Positions 1-8,021 of a stretch of DNA of 64,000 bases are shown here, piece by piece. Under the pieces are notes generated by a model that ran no database searches, had not been told where the DNA came from, and saw nothing but the letters and a program-made list of their open reading frames with translations. Source of the DNA: JAWLCA01 sp050485905 (GTDB taxonomy: Bacteria > Pseudomonadota > Alphaproteobacteria > Rhodobacterales > Rhodobacteraceae). The stretch spans positions 52,860 to 116,859 of the forward strand of contig JBJHCH010000001.1 in NCBI GenBank assembly GCA_050485905.1. Direction: 5' to 3'. A program made the translations under genes and the position numbers. Position 1 is the first letter of the stretch. Each line of letters opens with the position of its first letter.

Positions 1-551
1 CTCTTGGTCCAGCCTTGCAGCGTCCAGTCGATATAGGCCACCGGATCGGCGCAGATCATCCGCTCGGGCAGGGGTGCGGGTTGGGCGAGGAAGGTCCAGT
101 GATAGGCGGCCATTGCCAGTTCCGCGTCCCAGGCCGCCCAGAAATCGCCTGTGGGCACCACCTCGATAATGCCCAGCCTTTCCAGCCGGTCGGGGTGGTC
201 GAGCGCGAGGCGATAGGCCACCCGCGCCCCCCGGTCGTGGCCGACGACGCGGGCGCGGCTGAGGCCCAGATGATCCATCAGCGCCACGATGTCGGCGGCC
301 ATCCGGCGCTTGGAATAGGTGGTGTGCGTCGCGTCGTCGGGCGGGGCGTCGGATTGGCCGTAGCCGCGCAGGTCGGGGATGATGACGCGGAAGCGTTCGG
401 CCAGCGCCGGCGCGACATTGCCCCAGCACATCCCGTTCTGCGGAAATCCGTGCAGCAGGATCAGCGGCGCGCCGCTGCCCGCCTGCTGCACCGACCGGGC
501 GATCTCGCCCAGGTCGATCCGCGTCCGCGTGAACCCTTCGATCTCGGTCAT
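1..551 (-). CDS. Haloacetate dehalogenase-like alpha/beta hydrolase (3' end outside window)
   Basis: The gene starts with ATG at 551 and runs off the left edge, so 183 residues are visible. The translation follows the fluoroacetate/haloacetate dehalogenase branch of the alpha/beta hydrolases. It has the oxyanion-hole HGFPQN near residues 34-39, DLRGYG near 60-65, and the nucleophile elbow GHDRGAR with Asp106. Arg107 and Arg110 sit where fluoroacetate dehalogenases bind the substrate carboxylate, and YHW at 150-152 matches the halide-pocket His-Trp pair. The catalytic His would lie in the missing part. The role would be hydrolysis of a haloacetate or similar small ester/epoxide in the cytoplasm. 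An epoxide hydrolase is the main alternative. It lies 44 bp downstream of the DUF1643 gene on the same strand. Confidence 0.82.
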   Translation of the reverse strand, partial: MTEIEGFTRTRIDLGEIARSVQQAGSGAPLILLHGFPQNGMCWGNVAPALAERFRVIIPDLRGYGQSDAPPDDATHTTYSKRRMAADIVALMDHLGLSRARVVGHDRGARVAYRLALDHPDRLERLGIIEVVPTGDFWAAWDAELAMAAYHWTFLAQPAPLPERMICADPVAYIDWTLQGWTK

Positions 552-595
552 GGCGTCCCCCCGTCGCTGCAGACTGGCCTGCGGAATGGCCGGGA

Positions 596-1117
596 TCAAG
601 CCGGCCACGGCTCCGGGCGCTGGCCATAGCTGACGTAGAGCGGATGGCGCGGGTGGCCGTCGCGAGTCAGGCCCAGGTGGTGCAGCGGCTTGCCGGTTGC
701 GCGCAGCAGGGCCTCCACCGCAGGACCACGGTCCAGATGCGCGCCGTGGCTGCCCCAGGCGCAGACGATTCGGTCGGCCCAGGGTGCGCTATCGGCGATG
801 GCGCGGTCGTTCAGCGGGCCCACCGGATCGGCCTCGGCGCGCATCACCTTGGGGTCGGTGGCGCGGAAGGCGAAGATGTTGCAGACCCGGAACGCGCCGA
901 AACCCAGCGTGCGGGCGCGGCGTTCGCAGCGCTCCACCGTGGGGTCGTTCTGCACCTCGGTCGCGGTCGAGGGGTTGAGCATCACGAACAGCGCCCGCGG
1001 CCCCGACCCCCATTCGCGGGTCAGCAGGTAACGGTAGCGTTCGCAGGGCGAATAGACCGCCACGCTGGCCGCGTCGCCCTTCTGATGCTGGCGGGTGATC
1101 AGACCGGCGTCATCCAT
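596..1117 (-). CDS. DUF1643 domain protein
   Basis: This encodes a 173-residue soluble protein of the DUF1643 family, whose function is not established. The diagnostic core is the run ending in FVMLNPSTA near residues 45-53, followed by NDPTVERC and a GAFRVCNIFAFRATDP stretch. These are the most conserved parts of the family. The ATG at 1117 was chosen because it overlaps the truB stop by 8 bp (ATGGATGA), a typical coupled arrangement, and because everything upstream in this frame is antisense-like truB shadow. There is no signal peptide and no membrane segment. The gene is probably co-transcribed with truB, and nothing in the sequence assigns a substrate. Confidence 0.83.
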   Translation of the reverse strand: MDDAGLITRQHQKGDAASVAVYSPCERYRYLLTREWGSGPRALFVMLNPSTATEVQNDPTVERCERRARTLGFGAFRVCNIFAFRATDPKVMRAEADPVGPLNDRAIADSAPWADRIVCAWGSHGAHLDRGPAVEALLRATGKPLHHLGLTRDGHPRHPLYVSYGQRPEPWPA

Positions 1118-2018
1118 GAACGAACACCCGGCTGGGGTGCAACTCACCCGCCTTGTAGATACCCACGGCCACGGCGCGGCCCTGATGGCTGGCCCAAGCC
1201 TCCTCGCCATATTCGGCGTCTGAAGCGATGACCATGCCGGGGTTGCCGTTTCGCAGTCGCGCCGCGCCCTCGGCCGTGGCGGGCAGTTCGGGCAGGTCAG
1301 CCAGGCCGTCCTCCAGCGGACGCAGGTGCGCATCGAGTTCGGGCGTCTTCGCCAGCCGGTCGATGTCTTCCAGCGAAACTCCGTCTTCGGCGTCAAACGG
1401 CCCCGACCATGTGCGGCGCAGGGTGACGACATGGCCGTGGCAGCCTAGTACCGCGCCTAGGTCGCGGGCGATGGAGCGGACGTAGCCGCCCTTGCCGCAG
1501 ACCATCGCCAGTTCGACGTGATCGGCATCGGGCCGCACGATCATCGTCAGGCTTTCGACCCAGAGCGGCCGGGCGGCCAGATCCATCGTTTCGCCACCGC
1601 GGGCGATATCATAGGCGCGTTCGCCTTCGACCTTCACGGCGGAAAACTGCGGCGGCACCTGCATGATCTCGCCCCGGAACGCTGCGAGCGCGGCCTCGAT
1701 CTGCTCATCTGTCGGGCGCGCGGTACTTTCCGCGATTACCGTGCCCTCGGCATCATCGGTGGTGGTGGCCTGACCCAGCCGAACGGTGAAGCGGTAGCAT
1801 TTCAACGCGTCGGTAATGTAGGGAACCGTCTTCGTCGCCTCGCCCAAGGCCACGGCCAGAACGCCGGTCGCCGCCGGGTCCAGCGTGCCGGCATGGCCCG
1901 CCTTCTGCGCGTCAAAGGCCCACCGCACCTTGTTCACCACGGCGGTCGAGGTGATGCCGGCGGGCTTGTCCACCACCAGCCAACCCGAAATCGCGCGCCC
2001 CTTGCGCTTGCGTCCCAT
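1110..2018 (-). CDS. truB: tRNA pseudouridine(55) synthase TruB
   Basis: TruB converts U55 of the T-loop of tRNAs to pseudouridine in the cytoplasm. The 302-residue product has the family size. It opens with GWLVVDKPAGITS (residues 12-24) and carries the catalytic motif GTLDPAATG, with Asp47 as the nucleophile. The KCYRF segment and GGYVRSIARDLG are the further TruB signatures. It lies in the minus-strand order rbfA, secreted glycosidase-like gene, truB, DUF1643. The link to rbfA is common in bacteria. The gap to the preceding gene is 30 bp and the next gene overlaps by 8 bp, so this is probably one transcript. Confidence 0.97.
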   Translation of the reverse strand: MGRKRKGRAISGWLVVDKPAGITSTAVVNKVRWAFDAQKAGHAGTLDPAATGVLAVALGEATKTVPYITDALKCYRFTVRLGQATTTDDAEGTVIAESTARPTDEQIEAALAAFRGEIMQVPPQFSAVKVEGERAYDIARGGETMDLAARPLWVESLTMIVRPDADHVELAMVCGKGGYVRSIARDLGAVLGCHGHVVTLRRTWSGPFDAEDGVSLEDIDRLAKTPELDAHLRPLEDGLADLPELPATAEGAARLRNGNPGMVIASDAEYGEEAWASHQGRAVAVGIYKAGELHPSRVFVHG

Positions 2019-2048
2019 CGTCGTCTCCGTTCGGTCAGGCCGGGCGGC

Positions 2049-2807
2049 TTAGCCGCCGCCTTGGGGCGCGTCAACCGGCACCACTGTACCCACGATCGGA
2101 CCCAGCGGGCGGCCCCGGTCGCTGCGGTTCAGTGCGGGCGCATGCAGGCGCGAGACGTTGCCATCGAAGTAAAGCGCATCCGGCGTGCCCAGCCCGTCGC
2201 GGAACAGCCGCGCGAATTCGTGGAAGGTGACGCGCCGATCCGAGATGGCGAAAAGCGCCCGCTGGCCGTCCGGCGTGACGCCGACTCCGTTGCGAACGTA
2301 GCGCGAGGTCGCATCAACCAGAAACCGGGGATGCAACTCACCGCCGATCACCAGCATCGGGCCGGATTGCGTCGCATAGCGGCAGTCAGGCGGCGCCTCG
2401 GCAAAGACGCGGCTTTCGATCACGGCAAAGCTGTCCGGTCCGATGCAGAACACGCCGTTGGGGCGCATGCCGAAATTGCCCGGTCCGTCGGCGGTGACGA
2501 TGCGCGCCACCTCGCCATCCGGGTCGCGGTAAAGGCCGACGGGGCTGCGGTCGGCATGATACATTCCGGCGTTCATGGCAAAGCCGAGCCGCATCCCCTC
2601 GGTCGCCAGCGCACTGTCGATCCGGTCGAAGCCGCCGAATGGCATGCCATCGGGGGCCGTCAGGAACAGGCGCAGGTCGTGGTCCAGACCGACCTCGCAG
2701 ACGGTGTAGCCCTGCCCGTCATGGGTCAGGCGCTGGCAATCGGTCGCCTGGGCGGGTCCCGTCGCACCTGCTGCCAGCAGCAGCGCCAGCGCACTACGCA
2801 GGATCAT
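2049..2807 (-). CDS. Secreted phosphodiester glycosidase-like (NAGPA/DUF2233) protein
   Basis: The 252-residue product has an N-terminal hydrophobic segment ending in AQA (residues 1-20), read as a cleaved signal peptide, so the protein is probably periplasmic. The body fits the phosphodiester glycosidase (NAGPA, formerly DUF2233) family: FAMNAGMYHADRSPVGLY, then NGVFCIG, ATQSGPMLV, RNGVGVTPDG and ALYFDGNVSRL. Known members cleave N-acetylglucosamine phosphodiesters, but the substrate here is unknown. The ATG at 2807 begins directly at the signal peptide and overlaps the rbfA end by 14 bp. An in-frame ATG at 2825 would add six residues (MSKPEA) and is the alternative start. An exported protein between rbfA and truB is an unexpected neighbour. 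Confidence 0.84.
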   Translation of the reverse strand: MILRSALALLLAAGATGPAQATDCQRLTHDGQGYTVCEVGLDHDLRLFLTAPDGMPFGGFDRIDSALATEGMRLGFAMNAGMYHADRSPVGLYRDPDGEVARIVTADGPGNFGMRPNGVFCIGPDSFAVIESRVFAEAPPDCRYATQSGPMLVIGGELHPRFLVDATSRYVRNGVGVTPDGQRALFAISDRRVTFHEFARLFRDGLGTPDALYFDGNVSRLHAPALNRSDRGRPLGPIVGTVVPVDAPQGGG

Positions 2808-3204
2808 CGCTTCCGGCTTCGACATCCCGGCGCACGGTATCGTCGGCGAGCAGCCGGCGCGTCTCGTCCATGCGGTCATAGGTTTCGTCCAGCGCAAAGC
2901 GGATCTCGGGTGCGAACTTCAGCGTCAACTGCTTAGCCACGACCCGGCGCAATTCGCTCTTGTTCCGCCGCAGGGCCGCCAGAGCGGTCTCTGCCTCGCG
3001 ACCACCCAGCGGCATGACGAAAGCCGTCGCCACCTTCAGATCGGGCGAGGCGCGCACCTCACCCACGGTGATCGACAGGCGGGTCAGGTCGGGGTCGTGG
3101 ATGTCGCCCCGTTGCAACGCGTCGGACAGCGCGCGCCGGATCAACTCGCCCACGCGAAGCTGCCGTTGCGAGGGGCCGGAGGAGCTTTCGAAACGTTGTG
3201 CCAT
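2794..3204 (-). CDS. rbfA: 30S ribosome-binding factor RbfA
   Basis: RbfA binds the immature 30S subunit and helps 16S rRNA 5'-end maturation, notably at low temperature. The 136-residue product has the typical opening QRQLRVGELIRRALSDAL, the central VRASPDLKVATAFVMPLGG and the C-terminal LKFAPEIRFALDETYDRMDE, which together make the KH-like fold. The ATG at 3204 (MAQRFES) was preferred to one further upstream, because the extra residues there are not RbfA-like. It heads the minus-strand run towards truB and is divergent from dapB, with 95 bp between the starts. Confidence 0.95.
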   Translation of the reverse strand: MAQRFESSSGPSQRQLRVGELIRRALSDALQRGDIHDPDLTRLSITVGEVRASPDLKVATAFVMPLGGREAETALAALRRNKSELRRVVAKQLTLKFAPEIRFALDETYDRMDETRRLLADDTVRRDVEAGSDDPA

Positions 3205-3299
3205 GGCCTGCCATGTAGGCGATGGCGCGCCGTCCCGCAACCGAGGCTTTGCCATCCCGCGCGCGCCCGGCTAAATGCAGCGCAGCAAAGGGGGCGGGC

Positions 3300-4118
3300 A
3301 TGGCGGAAAAGCCGGGAGTGGTCATCACCGGGGTATCGGGTCGCATGGGGCAGATGCTGCTGCGCCTGATCGCCGAGAGCGATGCATTGCAGTTGCACGC
3401 CTGCCTCGAACGGCGCGGGCACGACTGGATCGGGCAGGATGCGGGCATCGCCGCCGGGCGCGCGCCGCTGGGCGTGCCGGTCACCGACGATGCGGCGGCG
3501 GCCTTTGACGGCGCGCAGGCGGTGATCGATTTCACTGCGCCGCCCGCCAGCGTCGATTTCGCCGCGCTTGCCGCGCAGGCTGGGTGCGCGCACATCATCG
3601 GGACGACGGGGTTCTCCGAGGTCGATCTGGCGCGCATCGCAGACGCCGCGCGCGACACGGTCATCGTGCGCGCGGGCAACATGAGCCTTGGCGTCAACCT
3701 GCTGGTGCAACTGACCCGGCAGGTTGCTGCGGCACTGGATGCCGATTTCGACATCGAGGTGGTGGAGGCGCATCACCGCATGAAGGTCGATGCACCATCC
3801 GGCACGGCGTTGATGCTGGGGGCCGCGGCCGCCGAGGGCCGCGGCGTTGCGCTGGGGGAGGTGTCGGACGGCGGGCGCGACGGGATCACCGGGGCGCGCG
3901 GACGGGGGCATGTCGGGTTTTCTGCGATCCGCGGCGGCGACATCGTGGGAGAGCATGACGTGATCTTTGCCGGAGAGGGCGAGCGGATCGTGCTGCGCCA
4001 CATCGCCACCGACCGGGCGCTTTTCGCACGTGGCGCGCTGAAGGCGGCGCTCTGGGCACAGGGGCGGGCGCCGGGGGAATATGACATGCTGGATGTTCTG
4101 GGGTTGAAGGCCGGGTGA
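3300..4118 (+). CDS. dapB: 4-hydroxy-tetrahydrodipicolinate reductase DapB
   Basis: DapB reduces hydroxy-tetrahydrodipicolinate with NAD(P)H in the diaminopimelate/lysine pathway. The 272-residue product has the Rossmann motif GVSGRMG at 11-17, GTTG at 101-104, and the catalytic and substrate-binding block EAHHRMKVDAPSGTA, with His158-His159 and Lys162. The C-terminal FARGALKAALWAQGRAPG is also diagnostic. The ATG at 3300 places the first beta strand (GVVITG) directly after the start. It lies divergent from rbfA and 55 bp before a small exported protein gene. Confidence 0.97.
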   Translation: MAEKPGVVITGVSGRMGQMLLRLIAESDALQLHACLERRGHDWIGQDAGIAAGRAPLGVPVTDDAAAAFDGAQAVIDFTAPPASVDFAALAAQAGCAHIIGTTGFSEVDLARIADAARDTVIVRAGNMSLGVNLLVQLTRQVAAALDADFDIEVVEAHHRMKVDAPSGTALMLGAAAAEGRGVALGEVSDGGRDGITGARGRGHVGFSAIRGGDIVGEHDVIFAGEGERIVLRHIATDRALFARGALKAALWAQGRAPGEYDMLDVLGLKAG

Positions 4119-4173
4119 TCCGGTTCCGGTCGGGCTGCGTAGAACAGCCCGAGAGGTTAAACCGGAGACTGAC

Positions 4174-4530
4174 ATGATCGTGCGCGCAGCTGCCCTCGCC
4201 CTTGCCGTCGCCGTGGCGGCCCCCGCCGGAGCGTCCGAGTTCCGGCAGGTGACCAATCCGCAGGAATTCGTGTCGCTGATTGGCGGCAAGGCGCTGACGC
4301 GTCTGGGCATCCGGCTGGAAGTATCGCCCGAGGGCGAGATAACTGGCCGCGCCTTTGGCCGGCAAGTAACCGGGCAGTGGAACTGGAACGGAAGCTACTT
4401 CTGCCGGGTGATGTACGCCGGCAGCACCGAGATACCGGCCAACTGTCAGGCCGTACTGGTGAGCGGCGATACGGTGCGATTTATTTCGGACCAAGGGCAG
4501 GGCGAATACGCCGACCTTCGCTTGCGCTAG
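4174..4530 (+). CDS. Small exported protein of unknown function
   Basis: The 118-residue protein has a clear Sec signal: MIVR, then an Ala/Leu/Val-rich stretch, with probable cleavage after AGAS near residue 21. The mature part contains QVTNPQEFVSLIGGK, a basic-acidic middle, WNWNGSYFCRVMY and a second Cys about 20 residues later, so one disulfide is possible. It resembles small periplasmic proteins that Rhodobacteraceae keep beside dapB, but no function was recognised. Its TAG stop at 4528-4530 overlaps the TAG stop of the next, convergent gene through a shared CTAG. Confidence 0.75.
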   Translation: MIVRAAALALAVAVAAPAGASEFRQVTNPQEFVSLIGGKALTRLGIRLEVSPEGEITGRAFGRQVTGQWNWNGSYFCRVMYAGSTEIPANCQAVLVSGDTVRFISDQGQGEYADLRLR

Positions 4531-4706
4531 AAATCGACCGCCAGCCCCTTTTTCTCCCAGTCGCCGTAGCGCACCGGTTCCGGCCCGTCACGACCGCCCA
4601 GTTCGGGGGGCAAGTCGATCGGCTTGGCCGCCTTCCGCCGCGCCTCGGCCTCGGCCAGTGCGCGCTGCGCGGCGGGAGGAACGACTTCGGGGGCTGGATC
4701 GGTCAT
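4527..4706 (-). CDS. DUF1674 / SDHAF4-like succinate dehydrogenase assembly factor
   Basis: This 59-residue protein belongs to DUF1674, the bacterial relatives of mitochondrial SDHAF4 (Sdh8). In mitochondria that protein protects the flavinylated SdhA subunit during assembly of succinate dehydrogenase. The hallmark is the C-terminal RYGDWEKKG followed by DF at the very end. The N-terminal half is charged and probably disordered, with Ala/Arg repeats near residues 12-27. The start is ATG at 4706, immediately before the rsmB region and divergent from it. It is convergent with the preceding gene, and the two stops overlap. The bacterial role is inferred from the mitochondrial homologue. Confidence 0.85.
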   Translation of the reverse strand: MTDPAPEVVPPAAQRALAEAEARRKAAKPIDLPPELGGRDGPEPVRYGDWEKKGLAVDF

Positions 4707-4776
4707 TGGCGGCGTCCTTGTCAGGCTGTGACCGGTGATATACCCCGCGGGCGGATCGGGGCAAGCGGGGCGCGGC

Positions 4777-6060
4777 ATGGCGGAGCACGGACAGGGGATC
4801 GCCCCGCGGCGCGCGGCGCTGGCGCTGATTGACGGCGTTCTGGGCGATGGGCGCAGCCTGTCGGACCTGATTGACGCTTCAGACTCTCCGATCGCTTCCC
4901 TTTCTCCGCCTGACCGGGCGCGGGCGCAGCGGCTGGCGATGGCCACGTTGCGGCAGTTCGGGCGGGCAGATCGGCTGCTCGGCCCGCATCTGCGCCGCCG
5001 GCCGCCGCTGACCATTCACAACCTGCTGCGGCTGGCGCTGTGCGAGGTGTTCGTCGAAGGGGGCGCGCCGCATGGGGTGGTCAACGCGGCGGTGACGCTG
5101 GCGCGGATGGGGCGCGAGACTCAGCGGGCGGCGGGGATGGTCAATGCGGTGCTGCGCCGGACGGCGGCGGAGCCGGTGGAGCGGTGGGGGGCGCTGCCGG
5201 TGCCGGAACTGCCGAAGTGGCTGCGGAAGCCGCTGGTCGATGCCTATGGCAAGGTGGTGGTGCAGGGGATCGAGGCGGCGCATCTGGCGGGTGCGCCGCT
5301 GGACCTGACGCTGATGCGAGATCCTGTGCCCGAGGGAGAGGTACTGCCGACGGGCAGCCTGAGGCTGGCGGGGGTTGGGGCGGTCAGTGCCTTGCCGGGG
5401 TTCGAGGCGGGGAACTGGTGGGTGCAGGACGCGGCGGCGGCGCTGCCGGCGCGGGTGCTGGCGGTCAGGGCGGGGGAGCGGGTGCTGGACCTGTGCGCGG
5501 CGCCGGGGGGGAAGACCTTGCAGCTTGCGGCGGCGGGGGCTGCGGTGACGGCGCTGGATATCTCTGGCCCGCGTTTGGGGCGGTTGCGGGAGAATCTGGA
5601 CCGCACCGGGCTGCGGGCGGAGGTGGTGCAGGCGGATGCGCTGGATTGGGTGCCGGGGGCGCTGTTCGATGCGGTGCTGCTGGATGCGCCCTGTTCCGCC
5701 ACCGGGACGATCCGGCGGCATCCGGATTTGCCGTATGTTCGGGACGGGTCGGAGATTGCCGGGCTGGCCGATTTGCAGGCGCGGCTGATTGATCGGGCGC
5801 TGAGTTTTCTGAGGCCGGGGGGGCGGCTGGTGTTCGCCACCTGCTCGCTGCTGCCTGCGGAGGGGGAGGGGCAGGTTGCGGCCGCTTTGGCCCGGCATCC
5901 GGGGCTGGAGGTGACGCCCGGGGCGCTGGCCCTGCCGGGAGTGGAGGCGGGGTGGATTTCCCCCGAGGGCGGGCTTCGGCTGAGGCCGGATTTCTGGGCA
6001 GAGCGGGGCGGGATGGACGGGTTTTTCATCGCGGCCTTTCGCTGGGCTGGGGCCGTATAG
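4777..6060 (+). CDS. rsmB: 16S rRNA m5C967 methyltransferase-like RsmB
   Basis: This SAM-dependent RNA cytosine C5 methyltransferase has 427 residues. The N-terminal third is the NusB-like RNA-binding domain (ALALIDGVLGD, then RAQRLAMATLRQFGR and NLLRLALCEV). The C-terminal part is the Rossmann methyltransferase. Motif I is DLCAAPGGKT and motif IV is DAPCSATGTIRRHPD. Motif VI, FATCSLLPAEGE, carries the nucleophilic Cys. The ATG at 4777 (MAEHGQG) was chosen because residues upstream are not conserved in type and overlap the divergent promoter region. G+C is very high near 5100-5900. Repeat element A begins 17 bp after the stop. Confidence 0.91.
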   Translation: MAEHGQGIAPRRAALALIDGVLGDGRSLSDLIDASDSPIASLSPPDRARAQRLAMATLRQFGRADRLLGPHLRRRPPLTIHNLLRLALCEVFVEGGAPHGVVNAAVTLARMGRETQRAAGMVNAVLRRTAAEPVERWGALPVPELPKWLRKPLVDAYGKVVVQGIEAAHLAGAPLDLTLMRDPVPEGEVLPTGSLRLAGVGAVSALPGFEAGNWWVQDAAAALPARVLAVRAGERVLDLCAAPGGKTLQLAAAGAAVTALDISGPRLGRLRENLDRTGLRAEVVQADALDWVPGALFDAVLLDAPCSATGTIRRHPDLPYVRDGSEIAGLADLQARLIDRALSFLRPGGRLVFATCSLLPAEGEGQVAAALARHPGLEVTPGALALPGVEAGWISPEGGLRLRPDFWAERGGMDGFFIAAFRWAGAV

Positions 6061-6077
6061 GGGGGCGTGCACGGCAT

Positions 6078-6150
6078 GTGCACGCGTGCACAAAACATCA
6101 AGGCATTGATATTAAAAGAAATCCCGTTTTTTGTTTACGTGCACTTAACC
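6078..6150. repeat. Intergenic repeat element, copy A (palindrome + 60-bp conserved block)
   Basis: This copy lies between rsmB and the heparinase-like gene. A perfect 14-bp palindrome, GTGCACGCGTGCAC (6078-6091), ends on the first base of a 60-bp block (6091-6150). That block aligns without gaps to 41151-41210 and 54604-54663, with 36 of 60 columns identical in all three. The block contains a small TCAA-N4-TTGA dyad, an A-rich then T-rich core, and TTTA-N7-TTAA at 6134-6148. The seven-base spacer CGTGCAC repeats the palindrome half. Further GTGCAC copies occur at 6067-6072 and 6139-6144. The function is unknown. A protein-binding site or a structured RNA are both possible. Confidence 0.75.
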
Positions 6151-6238
6151 ATTGCCACGGCCGCCCAAGGGGCAGGACGGCGCGTGACAGCCCCGGCCCG
6201 CACGGCTAGAATCCGCCGATGGGCAGCGGGACCGACAG

Positions 6239-7987
6239 ATGAGTGAGGGCACCGGCTGGGCGGCGCGGCGGCGGCGGTTCCTGAACCGCTGGCACGCCTG
6301 GCGCTGCACGCACACCCGCCTGTCGCCCGAACTGGCCGCGATACCCGATCCGCCGGCGGCGGGCGACGTGGCCCGTGGCCGGTCGCTGGTGCAGGGCCGG
6401 GTGCAGCTTGGCGGGCGGCGGCTGACGCTGGGGCCGGGGCAAGGCCCCTGGCAGGCGGCGGTGCCGGGTGCGGTGATGCAGCGCGCGCTGCACGGATTCG
6501 TCTGGCTGGACGATCTGGCGGCGCTGGGCACGCCCGCGGCGCAGGCGCTGGCGCGGGGCTGGGTGCGGGACTGGATCGCCAGCCACGGCCGCGGCGGCGG
6601 GCCGGGCTGGACGCCGGTGGTGACGGCCGACCGGCTGGGCCGGATGCTGGGCCATGCAGAGATGCTGATGGCGGGCGCGGATGGCTGCCCGCCCGGCCCC
6701 TATCTGCGGCTTCTGGGCCAGCAGGCGCTGTTCCTTTCGCGGCGCTGGCACGCGGCGGCGCCGGGGCTGCCGCGCATCGCCGCGCTGGCCGTGCTGATCG
6801 AGGCGGGGCTGATGCTGCGCGGCCTGCCGCCGCTGGTGCCCGCCGCGCTGAAGGCGCTGGCGCGGCATTGCGACGAGGTCATCGACGCCGACGGCACGAT
6901 CCCCAGCCGCAACCCCGAGGAACTGGCCGAGATCTTTGCCCGCCTTGCCCGGCTGGCGGCGGTGCTGACCGAGGCCGGGCAGCGGGCAGAGCTATCCCAT
7001 GCCGAGGCGCTGGCGCGGATGGCGCCGGTGCTGCGCGCGCTGCGCCATGCCGATGGCGGGCTGGCGCGGTTCAACGGCGGCGACCGGGGCGAACCGGGGC
7101 GGCTGGATGCGGCGCTGGCCATGGCGCGGGTGCGCCCCGGCCAGATGCAACAGATGGCGATGGGCTATGCGCGCCTGTCCACCGCCCGCACCACGGTCAT
7201 CGCGGATGCCGCCCCGCCGCCGGGCGGCGCGGCGGCGCGCACCGCCCATGCGGGCACGCTGGCCTTCGAGATGACATCGGGGCGGCGGCCGGTGATCGTG
7301 AACTGCGGGTCGGGGCTGGCCTTTGGCACCGATTGGGCGCGGGCGGCGCGCGGCACCGCGTCCCATTCGACGCTGGACCTGCAGGGCCACCCCTCGTCCC
7401 GGTTCGGCAACCGCAAGGACGGCACCCCGGACGAGCCGATGGCCGAGGGGCCGGGCCGGGTGAGCACGGCTGCGACCCGCGGCCCCGAGGGCGCGACCCT
7501 GCGGATGAGCCATGACGGCTGGCGCGCGACGCTGGGGCTGGTGCATCGGCGCGAACTGACCCTGTCGCGCGACGGGCGGGCACTGTCGGGCGCCGACATG
7601 CTGCACGCGCCCGAGGAGGCCGACCGCGCGCGGTTCCATCGGCTGTTCACCAAGGGCCAGCGCACCGGCCTGCCGATGGCGCTGCGATTCCACCTGCATC
7701 CCGATGTGGGTGCCGATCTGACCGATGACGAGATCGTGATCCTGCGGCTGAAAAGCGGCGAGGCATGGGAGTTCCGCTTTGACGGGCCGGGGCGGTTGAG
7801 TCTTGAGCCTTCGGTCTATCTGGACCCGTCGCGGGCCGAGCCGGAGAATGCGTGGCAGATTGTTGTATCGGCGGTTGCCCGCGACTACGAGACCGGCATC
7901 GTCTGGACGCTGGCGAAAGCACAGGATACCCCCAGCCTGATCCGCGACCTTGCCGGGCAGGAGGTGCTGCCCGACCCCGCGGAATGA
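6239..7987 (+). CDS. Heparinase II/III family protein
   Basis: The 582-residue protein has an alpha-helical N-terminal toroid (about 70-330) and a C-terminal heparinase II/III beta-sandwich (about 340-560). The beta-sandwich includes YARLSTARTTVIADA, HAGTLAFEMTSG and the ASHSTLDLQG segment with the His-Ser pair. Family members are polysaccharide lyases acting on uronic-acid polymers. No signal peptide is visible (the start is MSEGTGWAARRRRFLNR), so the protein is predicted to be cytoplasmic, which is odd for a lyase of extracellular polymers. It stands 34 bp before purH, an order that recurs in Rhodobacteraceae. The actual substrate is unknown. An enzyme acting on cell-envelope precursors is a guess. 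Confidence 0.85.
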   Translation: MSEGTGWAARRRRFLNRWHAWRCTHTRLSPELAAIPDPPAAGDVARGRSLVQGRVQLGGRRLTLGPGQGPWQAAVPGAVMQRALHGFVWLDDLAALGTPAAQALARGWVRDWIASHGRGGGPGWTPVVTADRLGRMLGHAEMLMAGADGCPPGPYLRLLGQQALFLSRRWHAAAPGLPRIAALAVLIEAGLMLRGLPPLVPAALKALARHCDEVIDADGTIPSRNPEELAEIFARLARLAAVLTEAGQRAELSHAEALARMAPVLRALRHADGGLARFNGGDRGEPGRLDAALAMARVRPGQMQQMAMGYARLSTARTTVIADAAPPPGGAAARTAHAGTLAFEMTSGRRPVIVNCGSGLAFGTDWARAARGTASHSTLDLQGHPSSRFGNRKDGTPDEPMAEGPGRVSTAATRGPEGATLRMSHDGWRATLGLVHRRELTLSRDGRALSGADMLHAPEEADRARFHRLFTKGQRTGLPMALRFHLHPDVGADLTDDEIVILRLKSGEAWEFRFDGPGRLSLEPSVYLDPSRAEPENAWQIVVSAVARDYETGIVWTLAKAQDTPSLIRDLAGQEVLPDPAE

Positions 7988-8021
7988 CGGTGACGGAACG
8001 AAGCGCGAAGGATTCTGCCCG

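Noticed and set aside
6078..6091. GTGCACGCGTGCAC read as a terminator of rsmB
   Set aside because: The two arms abut with no loop and A-runs, not T-runs, follow on the plus strand. The same layout recurs in two other copies with different palindromes.
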